Shown: positions 44,164 through 51,678 of the stretch, piece after piece
Layout of the letters: the number at the start of each line of letters is the position of its first letter
Numbering within the stretch: the first letter of the stretch is position 1
Assembly: GCF_004137255.1 (NCBI RefSeq)
Contig: NZ_SDWT01000001.1
Coordinates: 1,798,001-1,862,000, forward strand
Direction of reading: 5' to 3'
DNA from: Nocardioides oleivorans
GTDB lineage: Bacteria > Actinomycetota > Actinomycetes > Propionibacteriales > Nocardioidaceae
Length of the DNA stretch: 64,000 nt
The notes under the pieces: model-generated
What the model was told of the DNA's origin: nothing
Seen by the model: the letters and a program-made list of their open reading frames with translations, nothing else
The model's database searches: none
Made by a program: the position numbers and the translations under genes

Positions 44164-45660
44164 GTGAGCGCGCTGCTGGTCGCCGGGACCACGTCCGATG
44201 CCGGCAAGACCATCGTGACGACGGCGCTGTGCCGGGGCTTCGCGCGCCGCGGGATCCGGGTCGCGCCGTTCAAGGCGCAGAACATGTCCAACAACTCGAT
44301 GGTCTGCGCCACGGCTGACGGTCGCGGCGCCGAGATCGGCCGCGCGCAGTGGATCCAGTCGGTCGCGGCCGGCGCCGAGCCCGAGCCCGCGATGAACCCC
44401 GTCCTGCTCAAGCCCGGTGGTGACCGGCGCAGCCACGTCGTGGTGATGGGCCGGCCCGGCGGGACCATCGACTCGAAGGACTTCGTCGGCGGGCGGACCC
44501 ACCTGCGCGACGCCGCCTACGCCGCCTTCGACGACCTGCGCTCGCGCCACGACCTGGTCGTCGTCGAGGGAGCCGGCAGCCCGGCGGAGATCAACCTGCG
44601 CGAGGGCGACTACGTCAACATGGGGCTCGCCCAGCACGGCCGGATCCCGACGCTGGTCGTCGGCGACATCGACCGCGGCGGGGTGTTCGCCGCGCTCTTC
44701 GGCACCGTCGCGCTGCTCGACAGGGCCGACCAGTCGCTCATCGCCGGCTTCGTGGTCAACAAGTTCCGCGGTGACGTCGACCTGCTGCGCCCGGGGCTCG
44801 ACCAGATCCGTGAGCTGACCGGGCGCGAGGTGTACGGCGTCCTGCCGTGGCACCCCGACCTCTGGCTGGACTCCGAGGACGCGCTCGACCTCGCCGGCCG
44901 CCGCACCTCGGACGACGAGGCGCGCCTGCGCGTGGCCGTCGTACGGCTGCCGCGGATCTCGAACTTCACCGACGTCGACGCGCTCGGCATCGAGCCCGGC
45001 GTCGACGTCACCTTCGCCTCCGATGCCCGAGCCCTGGCCGGCGCCGACCTCGTCGTGCTGCCCGGCACCCGCGCCACGATCGAGGACCTGGCGTGGCTGC
45101 GCTCGCGCGGCATGGACCGGGCCGTCCTCGACCACGCGGCGTCGGGCAGGCCGGTGCTCGGGATCTGCGGCGGATTCCAGATGCTGGGGCGGCGCATCGT
45201 CGACCCGTCCGGTGTCGAGGGGGCCGTGGGCGCGGACGTGGCGGGGCTCGGCCTGCTCGACGTCACCACGACCTTCGGCGCCGACAAGGTGCTGCGGCTG
45301 CCGATCGGTACGGCGCTGGGGCAACCGGCGCACGGCTACGAGATCCACCACGGCCGGATCACCCGGCACGGCGGTGAGGAGTTCCTCGGCGGCGCGCGCG
45401 CCGGTGCGGTCCTCGGGACCATGTGGCACGGCAGCCTCGAGGGTGATGAGCTCCGGCGGGCGCTGCTGTCGGAGGTCTCGGCGGCGGCCGGGGCGTCGTA
45501 CGAGCCGGGGGACGTCAGCTTCTCCGCGATGCGCGAGCGACGGCTCGACCTCCTCGGCGACCTGGCGGAGGAGCACCTGGACCTCGACGCGCTGCTCGAC
45601 CTGGCCACGTCCGGCGCGCCCGACGGCCTGCTGGTGCTCGAGCCCGGGGCCTCCCGATGA
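44164..45660 (+). CDS. cobQ: Cobyric acid synthase
   Basis: A 498-aa glutamine-dependent amidase that amidates four side chains of adenosylcobyrinic acid a,c-diamide. The N-terminal ATP-binding domain has GTTSDAGKTIVTTALCRG, and PFKAQNMSNNSMV and MNPVLLKPGGDRRSHVV are diagnostic of CobQ. The C-terminal glutaminase-like domain carries VLGICGGFQMLGR (Cys nucleophile) and HGYEIHHGR. GTG start at 44164; overlaps cobK by 4 bp. Confidence 0.96.
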   Translation: MSALLVAGTTSDAGKTIVTTALCRGFARRGIRVAPFKAQNMSNNSMVCATADGRGAEIGRAQWIQSVAAGAEPEPAMNPVLLKPGGDRRSHVVVMGRPGGTIDSKDFVGGRTHLRDAAYAAFDDLRSRHDLVVVEGAGSPAEINLREGDYVNMGLAQHGRIPTLVVGDIDRGGVFAALFGTVALLDRADQSLIAGFVVNKFRGDVDLLRPGLDQIRELTGREVYGVLPWHPDLWLDSEDALDLAGRRTSDDEARLRVAVVRLPRISNFTDVDALGIEPGVDVTFASDARALAGADLVVLPGTRATIEDLAWLRSRGMDRAVLDHAASGRPVLGICGGFQMLGRRIVDPSGVEGAVGADVAGLGLLDVTTTFGADKVLRLPIGTALGQPAHGYEIHHGRITRHGGEEFLGGARAGAVLGTMWHGSLEGDELRRALLSEVSAAAGASYEPGDVSFSAMRERRLDLLGDLAEEHLDLDALLDLATSGAPDGLLVLEPGASR

Positions 45661-46400
45661 GGATGCTGCTGCTCGGCGGCACGAGCGAGGCGCGCGAGCT
45701 GGCGGCGCTCCTGCTGGGGTCGGACGTCCAGCTCGTGTCCTCGCTCGCCGGACGGGTCGCCCGTCCGCGGCTGCCCGTCGGGCCGTGCCGGATCGGCGGC
45801 TTCGGCGGCGTCGACGGTCTGCGGGAGTGGCTGACGAGCCACCGGATCCAGGCCGTCGTCGACGCGACCCACCCCTTCGCGGAGGGGATGTCGGCCAACG
45901 CCGTCGCCGCCTGCACCGCCGAGGGACTGCCCCTGCTCCGGCTGGCCCGCCCCGGGTGGTCGGACGCGCCGGGGTCGGACCAGTGGCACTGGGTCGACGA
46001 CCACGCCGCCGCCGCCTCGTCGGCGGCCGGCCTCGGGAGGCGTCCGCTCCTCACCGTCGGGCGCCAGCACCTCGACCGCTTCGTGGGCCCGCTCGCCGGG
46101 CACCGGGCGGTCGCGCGGGTCGTCGACACCCCGGCCATCGAGCTCCCGCAGTCCTGGTTGGTGGTCAACGACCGCGGTCCCTACGACCTCGCCGGCGAGC
46201 TCGAGACGCTGGGCGAGCACGCGGTCGACGTGCTCGTCACCAAGGACTCCGGCGGCAGCTACACCTGGCCCAAGATGGAGGCCGCCGGGCAGCTCGGCGT
46301 GCCCGTGGTCGTCGTACGACGTCCGGGTGCGACCGACGGCGTCGCGACGGTCAGCGACGCCGGAGCCGCCGCTCAGTGGGTCCTCAGCAAGCAGCCCTAG
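45657..46400 (+). CDS. cobK: Precorrin-6A reductase
   Basis: A 247-aa CobK/CbiJ: N-terminal RMLLLGGTSEARELAALL nucleotide-binding motif, central VDATHPFAEGMSANAVAAC, GRQHLDRF, and C-terminal VTKDSGGSYTWPKMEAA then PVVVVRRP. It reduces precorrin-6A with NADPH in the aerobic B12 path. Overlaps cobQ (ATGA). Confidence 0.94.
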   Translation: MRMLLLGGTSEARELAALLLGSDVQLVSSLAGRVARPRLPVGPCRIGGFGGVDGLREWLTSHRIQAVVDATHPFAEGMSANAVAACTAEGLPLLRLARPGWSDAPGSDQWHWVDDHAAAASSAAGLGRRPLLTVGRQHLDRFVGPLAGHRAVARVVDTPAIELPQSWLVVNDRGPYDLAGELETLGEHAVDVLVTKDSGGSYTWPKMEAAGQLGVPVVVVRRPGATDGVATVSDAGAAAQWVLSKQP

Positions 46401-46431
46401 GCTGGCAGGACCGATCACGAAAGGTCCGCCC

Positions 46432-46944
46432 ATGTCGACTTCCGGCATCAATCCCACCCTCAGGTCCGGCTCGCCGTTCACGCTGCAGTTCCCCCAGTCG
46501 CTGGCGGTCTACGACGACTACGCCGCCGCCCAGAAGAGCGTCGACTTCCTCTCCGACGCGGAGTTCCCCGTCGAGCACCTGATGATCGTCGGCACCGACC
46601 TCAAGCGGATCGAGCGCGTCACCGGCCGTCTCACGTGGTCCAAGATCGCGATCGGCGGCATCCTGTCCGGGCTGTGGCTCGGCGTCTTCATCGGGCTCGT
46701 CTTCGCGCTCTTCACCGAGTCGAGCGTCCTGCAGGTGCTGACCGGCACGGTGTTCCTGGGTGCGACGTTCGGCCTGGTCTGGGCGCTGATCGGCTACGCC
46801 GCGACCCGAGGCACGCGCGACTTCTCCTCCGTCACCCAGGTCGTCGCGACGAAGTACGAGGTGCTCGTCGAGAACAAGCACGCCGCCCGGGCGCGCGAGG
46901 TGCTCGCCGGGCTGCCGGGCGCGCTGCCGAACCCGTTCTCCTGA
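46432..46944 (+). CDS. General stress protein (YflT/GSP17M-like) membrane protein
   Basis: A 170-aa protein. The N-terminal α/β domain (YDDYAAAQKSVDFLSDAEFPVEHLMIVGTDLKRIERVTG) is the GSP17M/YflT stress domain. Two membrane helices follow (GGILSGLWLGVFIGLVFALF and VLTGTVFLGATFGLVWALIGY). Role unknown; such proteins are sigma-factor-controlled stress genes in other Gram-positives. ATG at 46432, with AAAGG upstream. Confidence 0.82.
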   Translation: MSTSGINPTLRSGSPFTLQFPQSLAVYDDYAAAQKSVDFLSDAEFPVEHLMIVGTDLKRIERVTGRLTWSKIAIGGILSGLWLGVFIGLVFALFTESSVLQVLTGTVFLGATFGLVWALIGYAATRGTRDFSSVTQVVATKYEVLVENKHAARAREVLAGLPGALPNPFS

Positions 46945-46951
46945 GCCGCGA

Positions 46952-46971
46952 GTCACCGGATATCCGGTGAC
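46952..46971. terminator. 20-bp perfect palindrome
   Basis: GTCACCGGATATCCGGTGAC, 7 bp after the stress-protein stop. It can fold as an 8-bp stem with a 4-base loop and may end that transcript. Alternatively it could be an operator for the sigma-factor gene 127 bp downstream. Confidence 0.5.
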
Positions 46972-47097
46972 CGCCCCGGTTGTCGGCCCAGATCTGGGGG
47001 ACGAACCGGGAAACTCGGGTGCAAAGTCCATCGAGTGATGAGTTCTCCGCGCCGTCGCAGTCATACAAGTGACAGCCCGACGACACGAGAGGACGAG

Positions 47098-48099
47098 ATG
47101 ATGGCGGCGACACGGACGGAGAGGGTGGACGTGGGGAGCCTCAGCGAGGTCGGTGAGGCGGAGTTCGCGGAGCTGGTGGAGCCGCACCGCCGCGAGCTGC
47201 ACGTGCACAGCTATCGGATGCTCGGCTCGTTCGAGGACGCCGAGGACGCGGTGCAGGAGACGCTCCTGCGGGCGTGGCGGCGGCGCGAGACGTACGCCGG
47301 CCGCGCGACGCTGCGTGCCTGGCTCTACCGGATCGCGACCAACGCATGCCTCGACCTGCTGGCCAAGCGGCGCCCCGACCCCGCGACGGGCGGAGAGGTG
47401 CTGTGGCTCCAGCCCTATCCCGACCGGCTCCTCGACGAGCTCCCCGCGGCCGGCGCCGACGAGCCCGAGGCGAAGGCCGTCGCGCGCGAGACGATCGAGC
47501 TGGCCTACGTCGTCGCGGTGCAGCACCTCGCGCCCCGCCCCCGCGCCGCGCTGATCCTGCGTGACGTGCTCGGCTGGCCGGCCAGGGACGTCGCCGAGCT
47601 GCTGGGCGACTCGGTGAACTCGGTCAACAGCGCGCTCCAGCGGGCCCGCGCCGGGATGCGCGAGCACCTGCCGGCCGAGCGCCAGGAGTGGACCGGGGCC
47701 GAGGACGACGTCGACAACCGCGAGCTCGTACGACGCTTCACCGACGCCAGCGTCGTCCCCGACCTCGACACGATCGCCACCCTGCTCCGCGACGACGTGC
47801 GCTACTCGATGCCGCCGTGGGAGGGCCTGCTCGTCGGGCGCGACGCGGTCGTCGCCGACTGGACGGCCAACGGCTACCCCGAGATGACGGGCCTGCGCAC
47901 GGTGCCGACGTCGGTCAACCGCCAGCCGGCGATCGCCTGCTACCAGTGGCGCGAGCAGGAGCAGGCCCACCTGCCCCTGACGATCGACGTGCTCCGGATC
48001 TCCGGCGGGGCGGTCACCGAGGTGACCATCTTCGGCGCGGAGCAGTTCGAGCGGCTCGGTCTGCCGGCCCGGCTCGAGGGCTCGGAGGCCGACCGATGA
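47098..48099 (+). CDS. ECF sigma factor with SnoaL-like C-terminal domain
   Basis: A 333-aa sigma-70 factor of the extracytoplasmic group with a long C-terminal extension (TIGR02960/SigG-like). Region 2 is SYRMLGSFEDAEDAVQETLLRAW, region 4 is LILRDVLGWPARDVAELLGDSVNSVNSALQRAR. From about residue 205 a SnoaL/NTF2-like domain follows (NRELVRRFTDASVVPDLDTIATLL ... IFGAEQFERLGLP), which in this group replaces an anti-sigma factor as regulator. The start is ATG at 47098 or 47101 behind AGAGGA. The next gene overlaps by 4 bp. Confidence 0.92.
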   Translation: MMAATRTERVDVGSLSEVGEAEFAELVEPHRRELHVHSYRMLGSFEDAEDAVQETLLRAWRRRETYAGRATLRAWLYRIATNACLDLLAKRRPDPATGGEVLWLQPYPDRLLDELPAAGADEPEAKAVARETIELAYVVAVQHLAPRPRAALILRDVLGWPARDVAELLGDSVNSVNSALQRARAGMREHLPAERQEWTGAEDDVDNRELVRRFTDASVVPDLDTIATLLRDDVRYSMPPWEGLLVGRDAVVADWTANGYPEMTGLRTVPTSVNRQPAIACYQWREQEQAHLPLTIDVLRISGGAVTEVTIFGAEQFERLGLPARLEGSEADR

Positions 48100-48524
48100 G
48101 CGCCACGACCGTCGCCCGCACGGGCTTCGGCTCGCGCCTCGGCCGGCTGGTGGCCGCCGGACTGCTCGCGGCCGTCGGTGCCGCGGTGGCCACCGTCCTG
48201 GTGGCGGTGCTGCTGGAAGCGCTCGGCGCCGACTTCGAGGTCGATGGCGGCGCGATTCCGGTCGCGGGCTTCGGCTCGATCACGTTCCTGTTCTCGGTGG
48301 TGGGCATCGTGATCGCCGCGCTCCTCCTGCGGTTCAGCGCCGATCCCGACCGACGCTTCCTCACCGTCGCGGTCGTGCTGACCGCGCTCTCGCTGGTGCC
48401 GCCGGTCCTCTGGGGTCACGGTGCGGGCACGGTCCTCGCGCTCGTCGTGCTCCACCTGGTCGCGGCCGGCGTGGTGGTCCCGGCGCTGGTGCGCGTGCTG
48501 CGACGGGTCAGCGACCCCGCCTGA
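48096..48524 (+). CDS. Four-helix membrane protein (DUF6069-like)
   Basis: A 142-aa protein with four hydrophobic helices and a short loop (GADFEVDGGAIPVAGFGSITFL), a layout seen in DUF6069-type actinobacterial membrane proteins. It is translationally coupled to the ECF sigma gene (ATGA), so it may be its membrane-linked regulator or target. Its 3' end overlaps the convergent cobD by 17 bp. Confidence 0.75.
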   Translation: MSATTVARTGFGSRLGRLVAAGLLAAVGAAVATVLVAVLLEALGADFEVDGGAIPVAGFGSITFLFSVVGIVIAALLLRFSADPDRRFLTVAVVLTALSLVPPVLWGHGAGTVLALVVLHLVAAGVVVPALVRVLRRVSDPA

Positions 48525-49437
48525 GCGCCACTGCGCACGCGACGACGACCGCTCCGGTCCCGACTCGGCTCGCCAGTCGGACGGAGCGATCGATGTCGTC
48601 GCGGGTCGGGGGCGGGCCGTCGCCGAGGATCACCCGGTCCTCGACCCCGTGGGCGTAGGTGTTCGTCCCCCCGAGCCGTACGCCGAGCGCGCCGGCGAAC
48701 GCGGCCTCCACCACCCCGGCGTTCGGGCTGGGGTGGCGTCGCGCCTCGCGGGCCCACGCCCTCAGCGCGGCCGAGGGCGAGCCGCCGACCGTGGGGGCGA
48801 GGGCCGCCGCCAGCAGCCCGCTGAGCCGCGCGCCGGGGAGGTTGAGCAGGTCGTCGAGCCGGGCGGACGCCCAGCCGAACCGCCCGTAGCGCTCGCCCCG
48901 GTGACCGACCATCGCGTCGAGCGTGTTGACCGCGCGGTAGCCGAGCAGCCCGGGAATGCCGAGCAGCCCGCCCCACACGAGGGGGGCGACGACGGCGTCG
49001 GAGGTGTTCTCCGCGACGGACTCGACGGTCGCCCGGCTGACCTCGCCCTCGTCGAGGACGCTGGTGTCGCGCCCGACCAGGTGGGTCAGCCGCTGCCGGG
49101 CGCCGGGCAGGTCGTCGGCGGCGAGGAAGCCGTGCACGGCCGACGCCTCGCGCCCGAGCGACGTACCGCCCAGCACGGTCCACGTCGCCGCCGCGGTGAG
49201 CAGCGTGTGGGCCACGAAGTGCCCGCGCGAGCGGCGCTCCAGGACGAGACCGCCCCCCGCGGCGGCCCCGGCCAGGAGCGCCAGGTGGACGACGCCACGA
49301 CTCCGCGAGTCGGCGTACGTCCTCCTCTCCAGCTCCAGTGCGGTGGTGCCGAACAGGGCGACGGGGTGCCCCCGTCGTGGGTCTCCGAAGCGCCGGTCGG
49401 CGAGGTGGCCGAGCGCGAGGCCCAGCGCCCTGCTCAC
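48508..49437 (-). CDS. cobD: Adenosylcobinamide-phosphate synthase
   Basis: A 309-aa membrane protein (CobD/CbiB) that joins the aminopropanol arm to cobyric acid. N-terminal ALGLALGHLADRRFGDPRRGHPVALFG is typical. VSRATVESVAENTSDAVVAPL is the conserved core, and RYGRFGWASARLDDLLNLPGARL and RRHPSPNAGVVEAAFAGALGVRLGG follow. GTG at 49437 matches the family start; the frame upstream is a dispersed repeat, not family sequence. Confidence 0.93.
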   Translation of the reverse strand: MSRALGLALGHLADRRFGDPRRGHPVALFGTTALELERRTYADSRSRGVVHLALLAGAAAGGGLVLERRSRGHFVAHTLLTAAATWTVLGGTSLGREASAVHGFLAADDLPGARQRLTHLVGRDTSVLDEGEVSRATVESVAENTSDAVVAPLVWGGLLGIPGLLGYRAVNTLDAMVGHRGERYGRFGWASARLDDLLNLPGARLSGLLAAALAPTVGGSPSAALRAWAREARRHPSPNAGVVEAAFAGALGVRLGGTNTYAHGVEDRVILGDGPPPTRDDIDRSVRLASRVGTGAVVVACAVALRRGR

Positions 49438-49450
49438 CAGCGGAGCCCGC

Positions 49451-49490
49451 TGGTTGAGCAGGGCGCCCCGCGCCCGTGTCGAAACCCGGG
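49451..49490. repeat. REP-like dispersed repeat, copy 1
   Basis: TGGTTGAGCAGGGCGC at 49451 leads to GCGCCCGTGTCGAAACCC at 49470-49487. It shares this pattern with the copies near 55.2-55.4 kb. It sits immediately upstream of the cobD start, between cbtA and cobD. Confidence 0.6.
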
Positions 49491-49499
49491 GCCCGATCG

Positions 49500-50306
49500 T
49501 CAGAGCGATGCGGCCAGCTCGCGCTTGGCGTGCGCCATGGTCGCCTTCTCGTGCTGCCGGGCGACCATCGCGGTCATCCCGACGCCGATCAGCGCCCACA
49601 GGGTGGCGAGCGTGACGAGCGAGGCGCGGCGGAAGTACCAGAGCGTGTCGGCCGGGAAGCTGCCGAGCTCGTTGACCGTCGGCATCAGGTGCCCGACGAC
49701 GACCACGACCAGGAGGTACGCCGCTGCGGCTGCCGCGACCGCCTCGGCGGTGCGGAGCCGGCCGAGCAGTGCCTTGCCGAGCAGGACCGCGCCGATCATG
49801 GCGACGACCGAGACCACGAGGAAGGCGAAGTAGAGCCCGGTGCGCGACCCGATGGTGTCGCCGCTGCCGACGGCGGGCGGCGTCGACGGGTACTTCGCGA
49901 AGGGCACGAGCGCCACCGCGACGAAGCCCAGCAGGGCGACCAGCGCGGTCGACTGGGCGGGCGAGAGCCGGCGGAGCCGACCCATGGCGAAGGCCGCTGC
50001 GATGCCGACGAGGCCACCGAGCGCGGGCCCGACGACGATCATGGCGGTGGCGAGGCCCCACGTCTTCTGGGTGGTGCGGCTGATGCCGCCCTCCTCGTCG
50101 CCGTGCAAGTGGCCGGCCTCCTCGCCGTCGGCGTGGGTGTGGCCGTCCTCGGCGGCAGGCGCCTCGGCCGCTGCCGAGCTGGCCTCCTCGATCCCGATGG
50201 CGGTGTCGATGGAGGGCTCGCCGAAGAGGTTGGCGACGGCAAACGTCAGTACCCCGGCGACCAGTCCGACGAGCAGACCGGTGACCAGGAAGTTGCGTAC
50301 GGTCAT
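49500..50306 (-). CDS. cbtA: Cobalt transporter subunit CbtA
   Basis: A 268-aa protein with about six membrane helices and the CbtA N-terminus FLVTGLLVGLVAGVLTFAVANLFGEPSI. A His-rich loop (GHTHADGEEAGHLHGDEEGG; H56, H58, H66, H68) probably binds Co2+. It forms the B12-regulated cobalt uptake pair with CbtB, 10 bp upstream. Confidence 0.92.
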   Translation of the reverse strand: MTVRNFLVTGLLVGLVAGVLTFAVANLFGEPSIDTAIGIEEASSAAAEAPAAEDGHTHADGEEAGHLHGDEEGGISRTTQKTWGLATAMIVVGPALGGLVGIAAAFAMGRLRRLSPAQSTALVALLGFVAVALVPFAKYPSTPPAVGSGDTIGSRTGLYFAFLVVSVVAMIGAVLLGKALLGRLRTAEAVAAAAAAYLLVVVVVGHLMPTVNELGSFPADTLWYFRRASLVTLATLWALIGVGMTAMVARQHEKATMAHAKRELAASL

Positions 50307-50316
50307 CCCCGCGCGC

Positions 50317-50535
50317 TCAGTGGCAGGGGAAGCCGAGCAGGTGCCGGCCGTCGTGCACCCACTCGTGGATGGCGGTGCCGGCGGGCAGGCTGACGGCGCC
50401 CTGGTCCGCGCTGACGAAGAACAGCGCGAGGACGGCCAGCAGGCCGAAGAAGAGGGCCCACGGGGTGATCTGGGCGACGGGGATGCTCGGGACCGCGATC
50501 TCGGGTGCCGCGGGAGCGGGAATGGCGTTGCTCAT
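50317..50535 (-). CDS. cbtB: Cobalt transporter subunit CbtB
   Basis: A 72-aa protein with one membrane helix (WALFFGLLAVLALFFVSADQG) and the C-terminal histidine motif HEWVHDGRHLLGFPCH typical of CbtB. Strong AGGAGG ribosome-binding site. A cobalamin riboswitch precedes it, the standard arrangement for cbtBA. Confidence 0.92.
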   Translation of the reverse strand: MSNAIPAPAAPEIAVPSIPVAQITPWALFFGLLAVLALFFVSADQGAVSLPAGTAIHEWVHDGRHLLGFPCH

Positions 50536-50579
50536 GTGATGCCTCCTGGGGATGAGTGCGTCCCCTTGATAGATGGGCG

Positions 50580-50683
50580 ATCGTCGAGCTCGGGTCTGGC
50601 TCCAGCCACCTGGGCGGCTGTCACAGTAGCGCTACTGCTCCGGACTTCCACCGGATTCCTCACACACGATCAGGCCGCAACCT
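50580..50683 (-). ncRNA. Cobalamin riboswitch upstream of cbtB
   Basis: Read on the minus strand, the region contains the B12-riboswitch core: GAATCCGGTGGAAGTCCGG, then GCAGTAGCGCTACTGTGACAG, then a B12-box-like GGAGCCAGACCCG. It lies between the cobC stop and the cbtB ribosome-binding site, so it would switch off cobalt uptake when adenosylcobalamin is plentiful. Confidence 0.88.
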
Positions 50684-50691
50684 ACCAGCGA

Positions 50692-51678
50692 TCAGGGGAG
50701 TGCTGACAAGGCCTCGAGCAGCTTTGTGGACACCTCGGGCGGGCGCACGGCGATCCGGATCCAGGAGTCGTCGAGGCCCGGGAACGTGTCGCAGCGTCGT
50801 ACGGCGAAACCGGCCGCGCGCAGGGCCGCGTGCACGCCGGTGCCGGGCCGGGCGAGCACGAAGGGGGCGGTGCTGGTGACGTGCTCGATGCCTGCTGCGG
50901 TGAGGCCCTGCTGGAGGTGCTCGCGCCACTGCTCCACGTCGGCGTTGCGGGCCTTCGCCCCGGTCACGGCCTCGTCGGTGGTGCAGGCGATCATCGCGGC
51001 AGCGGCAGGCGTCGACACCGACCACGGGGGCTGCAGGTCGCGCAGCCCGGCGATCATGTCGCGTTCGCCCAGGACGTACCCGGCCCGCAGGCCCGCGATC
51101 GCCCACAGCTTGGTGAGGCTGCGCACGACGAGCAGGCCCGGGACCGGTTCGTCGGCCAGGCTCTCGGTGCCGTCGTCGTTGAAGGCCTCGTCGACGACGA
51201 CCAGCCGACCGTCCCTCGTGAGGCTCCTGATGGCCGCGCCCGGGTGGCGTACGCCGGTCGGGTTGGTCGGGTTGCCGATCACCACGAGGTCGGCGTCGTC
51301 GGGGACGGTGGCCGGGTCGAGGGTGAAGCCGCCGTCGAGGACCACGTGGTGCGGGGAGTGACCGGCCGAGGCCAGCGCGACGTCGGGCTCGGTGAACTGC
51401 GGGTGCACCACGACCGGCCTGCGCCACGGCCGGAGCCGAGCGATCAGGGTGAAGGCCTCGGCCGCGCCGGACGTGGCGAGCACGTCGCCCCGGTCGCGGT
51501 GGTGGTGCGCCGCGAGCGCCGCCTCGGCGGGGGTGGGGTCGGGGTAGCGGGCCAGGTCGTCGACGCTCGCCGTGATGGCGTCGCGCAGCCACGGCGGCAT
51601 CGGCGCCGGGTGGACGTTGACCGCGAGGTCGACCAGCCCGGGCGCCGCCTCCCGGTCCCCGTGGTGGCGGAGGTTCAC
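50692..51678 (-). CDS. cobC: Threonine-phosphate decarboxylase-like aminotransferase
   Basis: A 328-aa PLP-dependent class I/II aminotransferase-fold protein (CobC/CobD of Salmonella), which supplies aminopropanol phosphate for B12. Motifs are LARYPDPTPAEAALAAHH, ATSGAAEAFTLIA, VIGNPTNPTGV, VVVDEAF and the PLP lysine in VRSLTKLWAIAGLRAGY. GTG at 51678 overlaps the cobB stop. Confidence 0.87.
   Translation of the reverse strand: MNLRHHGDREAAPGLVDLAVNVHPAPMPPWLRDAITASVDDLARYPDPTPAEAALAAHHHRDRGDVLATSGAAEAFTLIARLRPWRRPVVVHPQFTEPDVALASAGHSPHHVVLDGGFTLDPATVPDDADLVVIGNPTNPTGVRHPGAAIRSLTRDGRLVVVDEAFNDDGTESLADEPVPGLLVVRSLTKLWAIAGLRAGYVLGERDMIAGLRDLQPPWSVSTPAAAAMIACTTDEAVTGAKARNADVEQWREHLQQGLTAAGIEHVTSTAPFVLARPGTGVHAALRAAGFAVRRCDTFPGLDDSWIRIAVRPPEVSTKLLEALSALP

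Noticed and set aside
44047..44164. Cobalamin riboswitch before cobQ
   Set aside because: No B12-box or GCCACTG-like core in the 117 bp upstream of cobQ.
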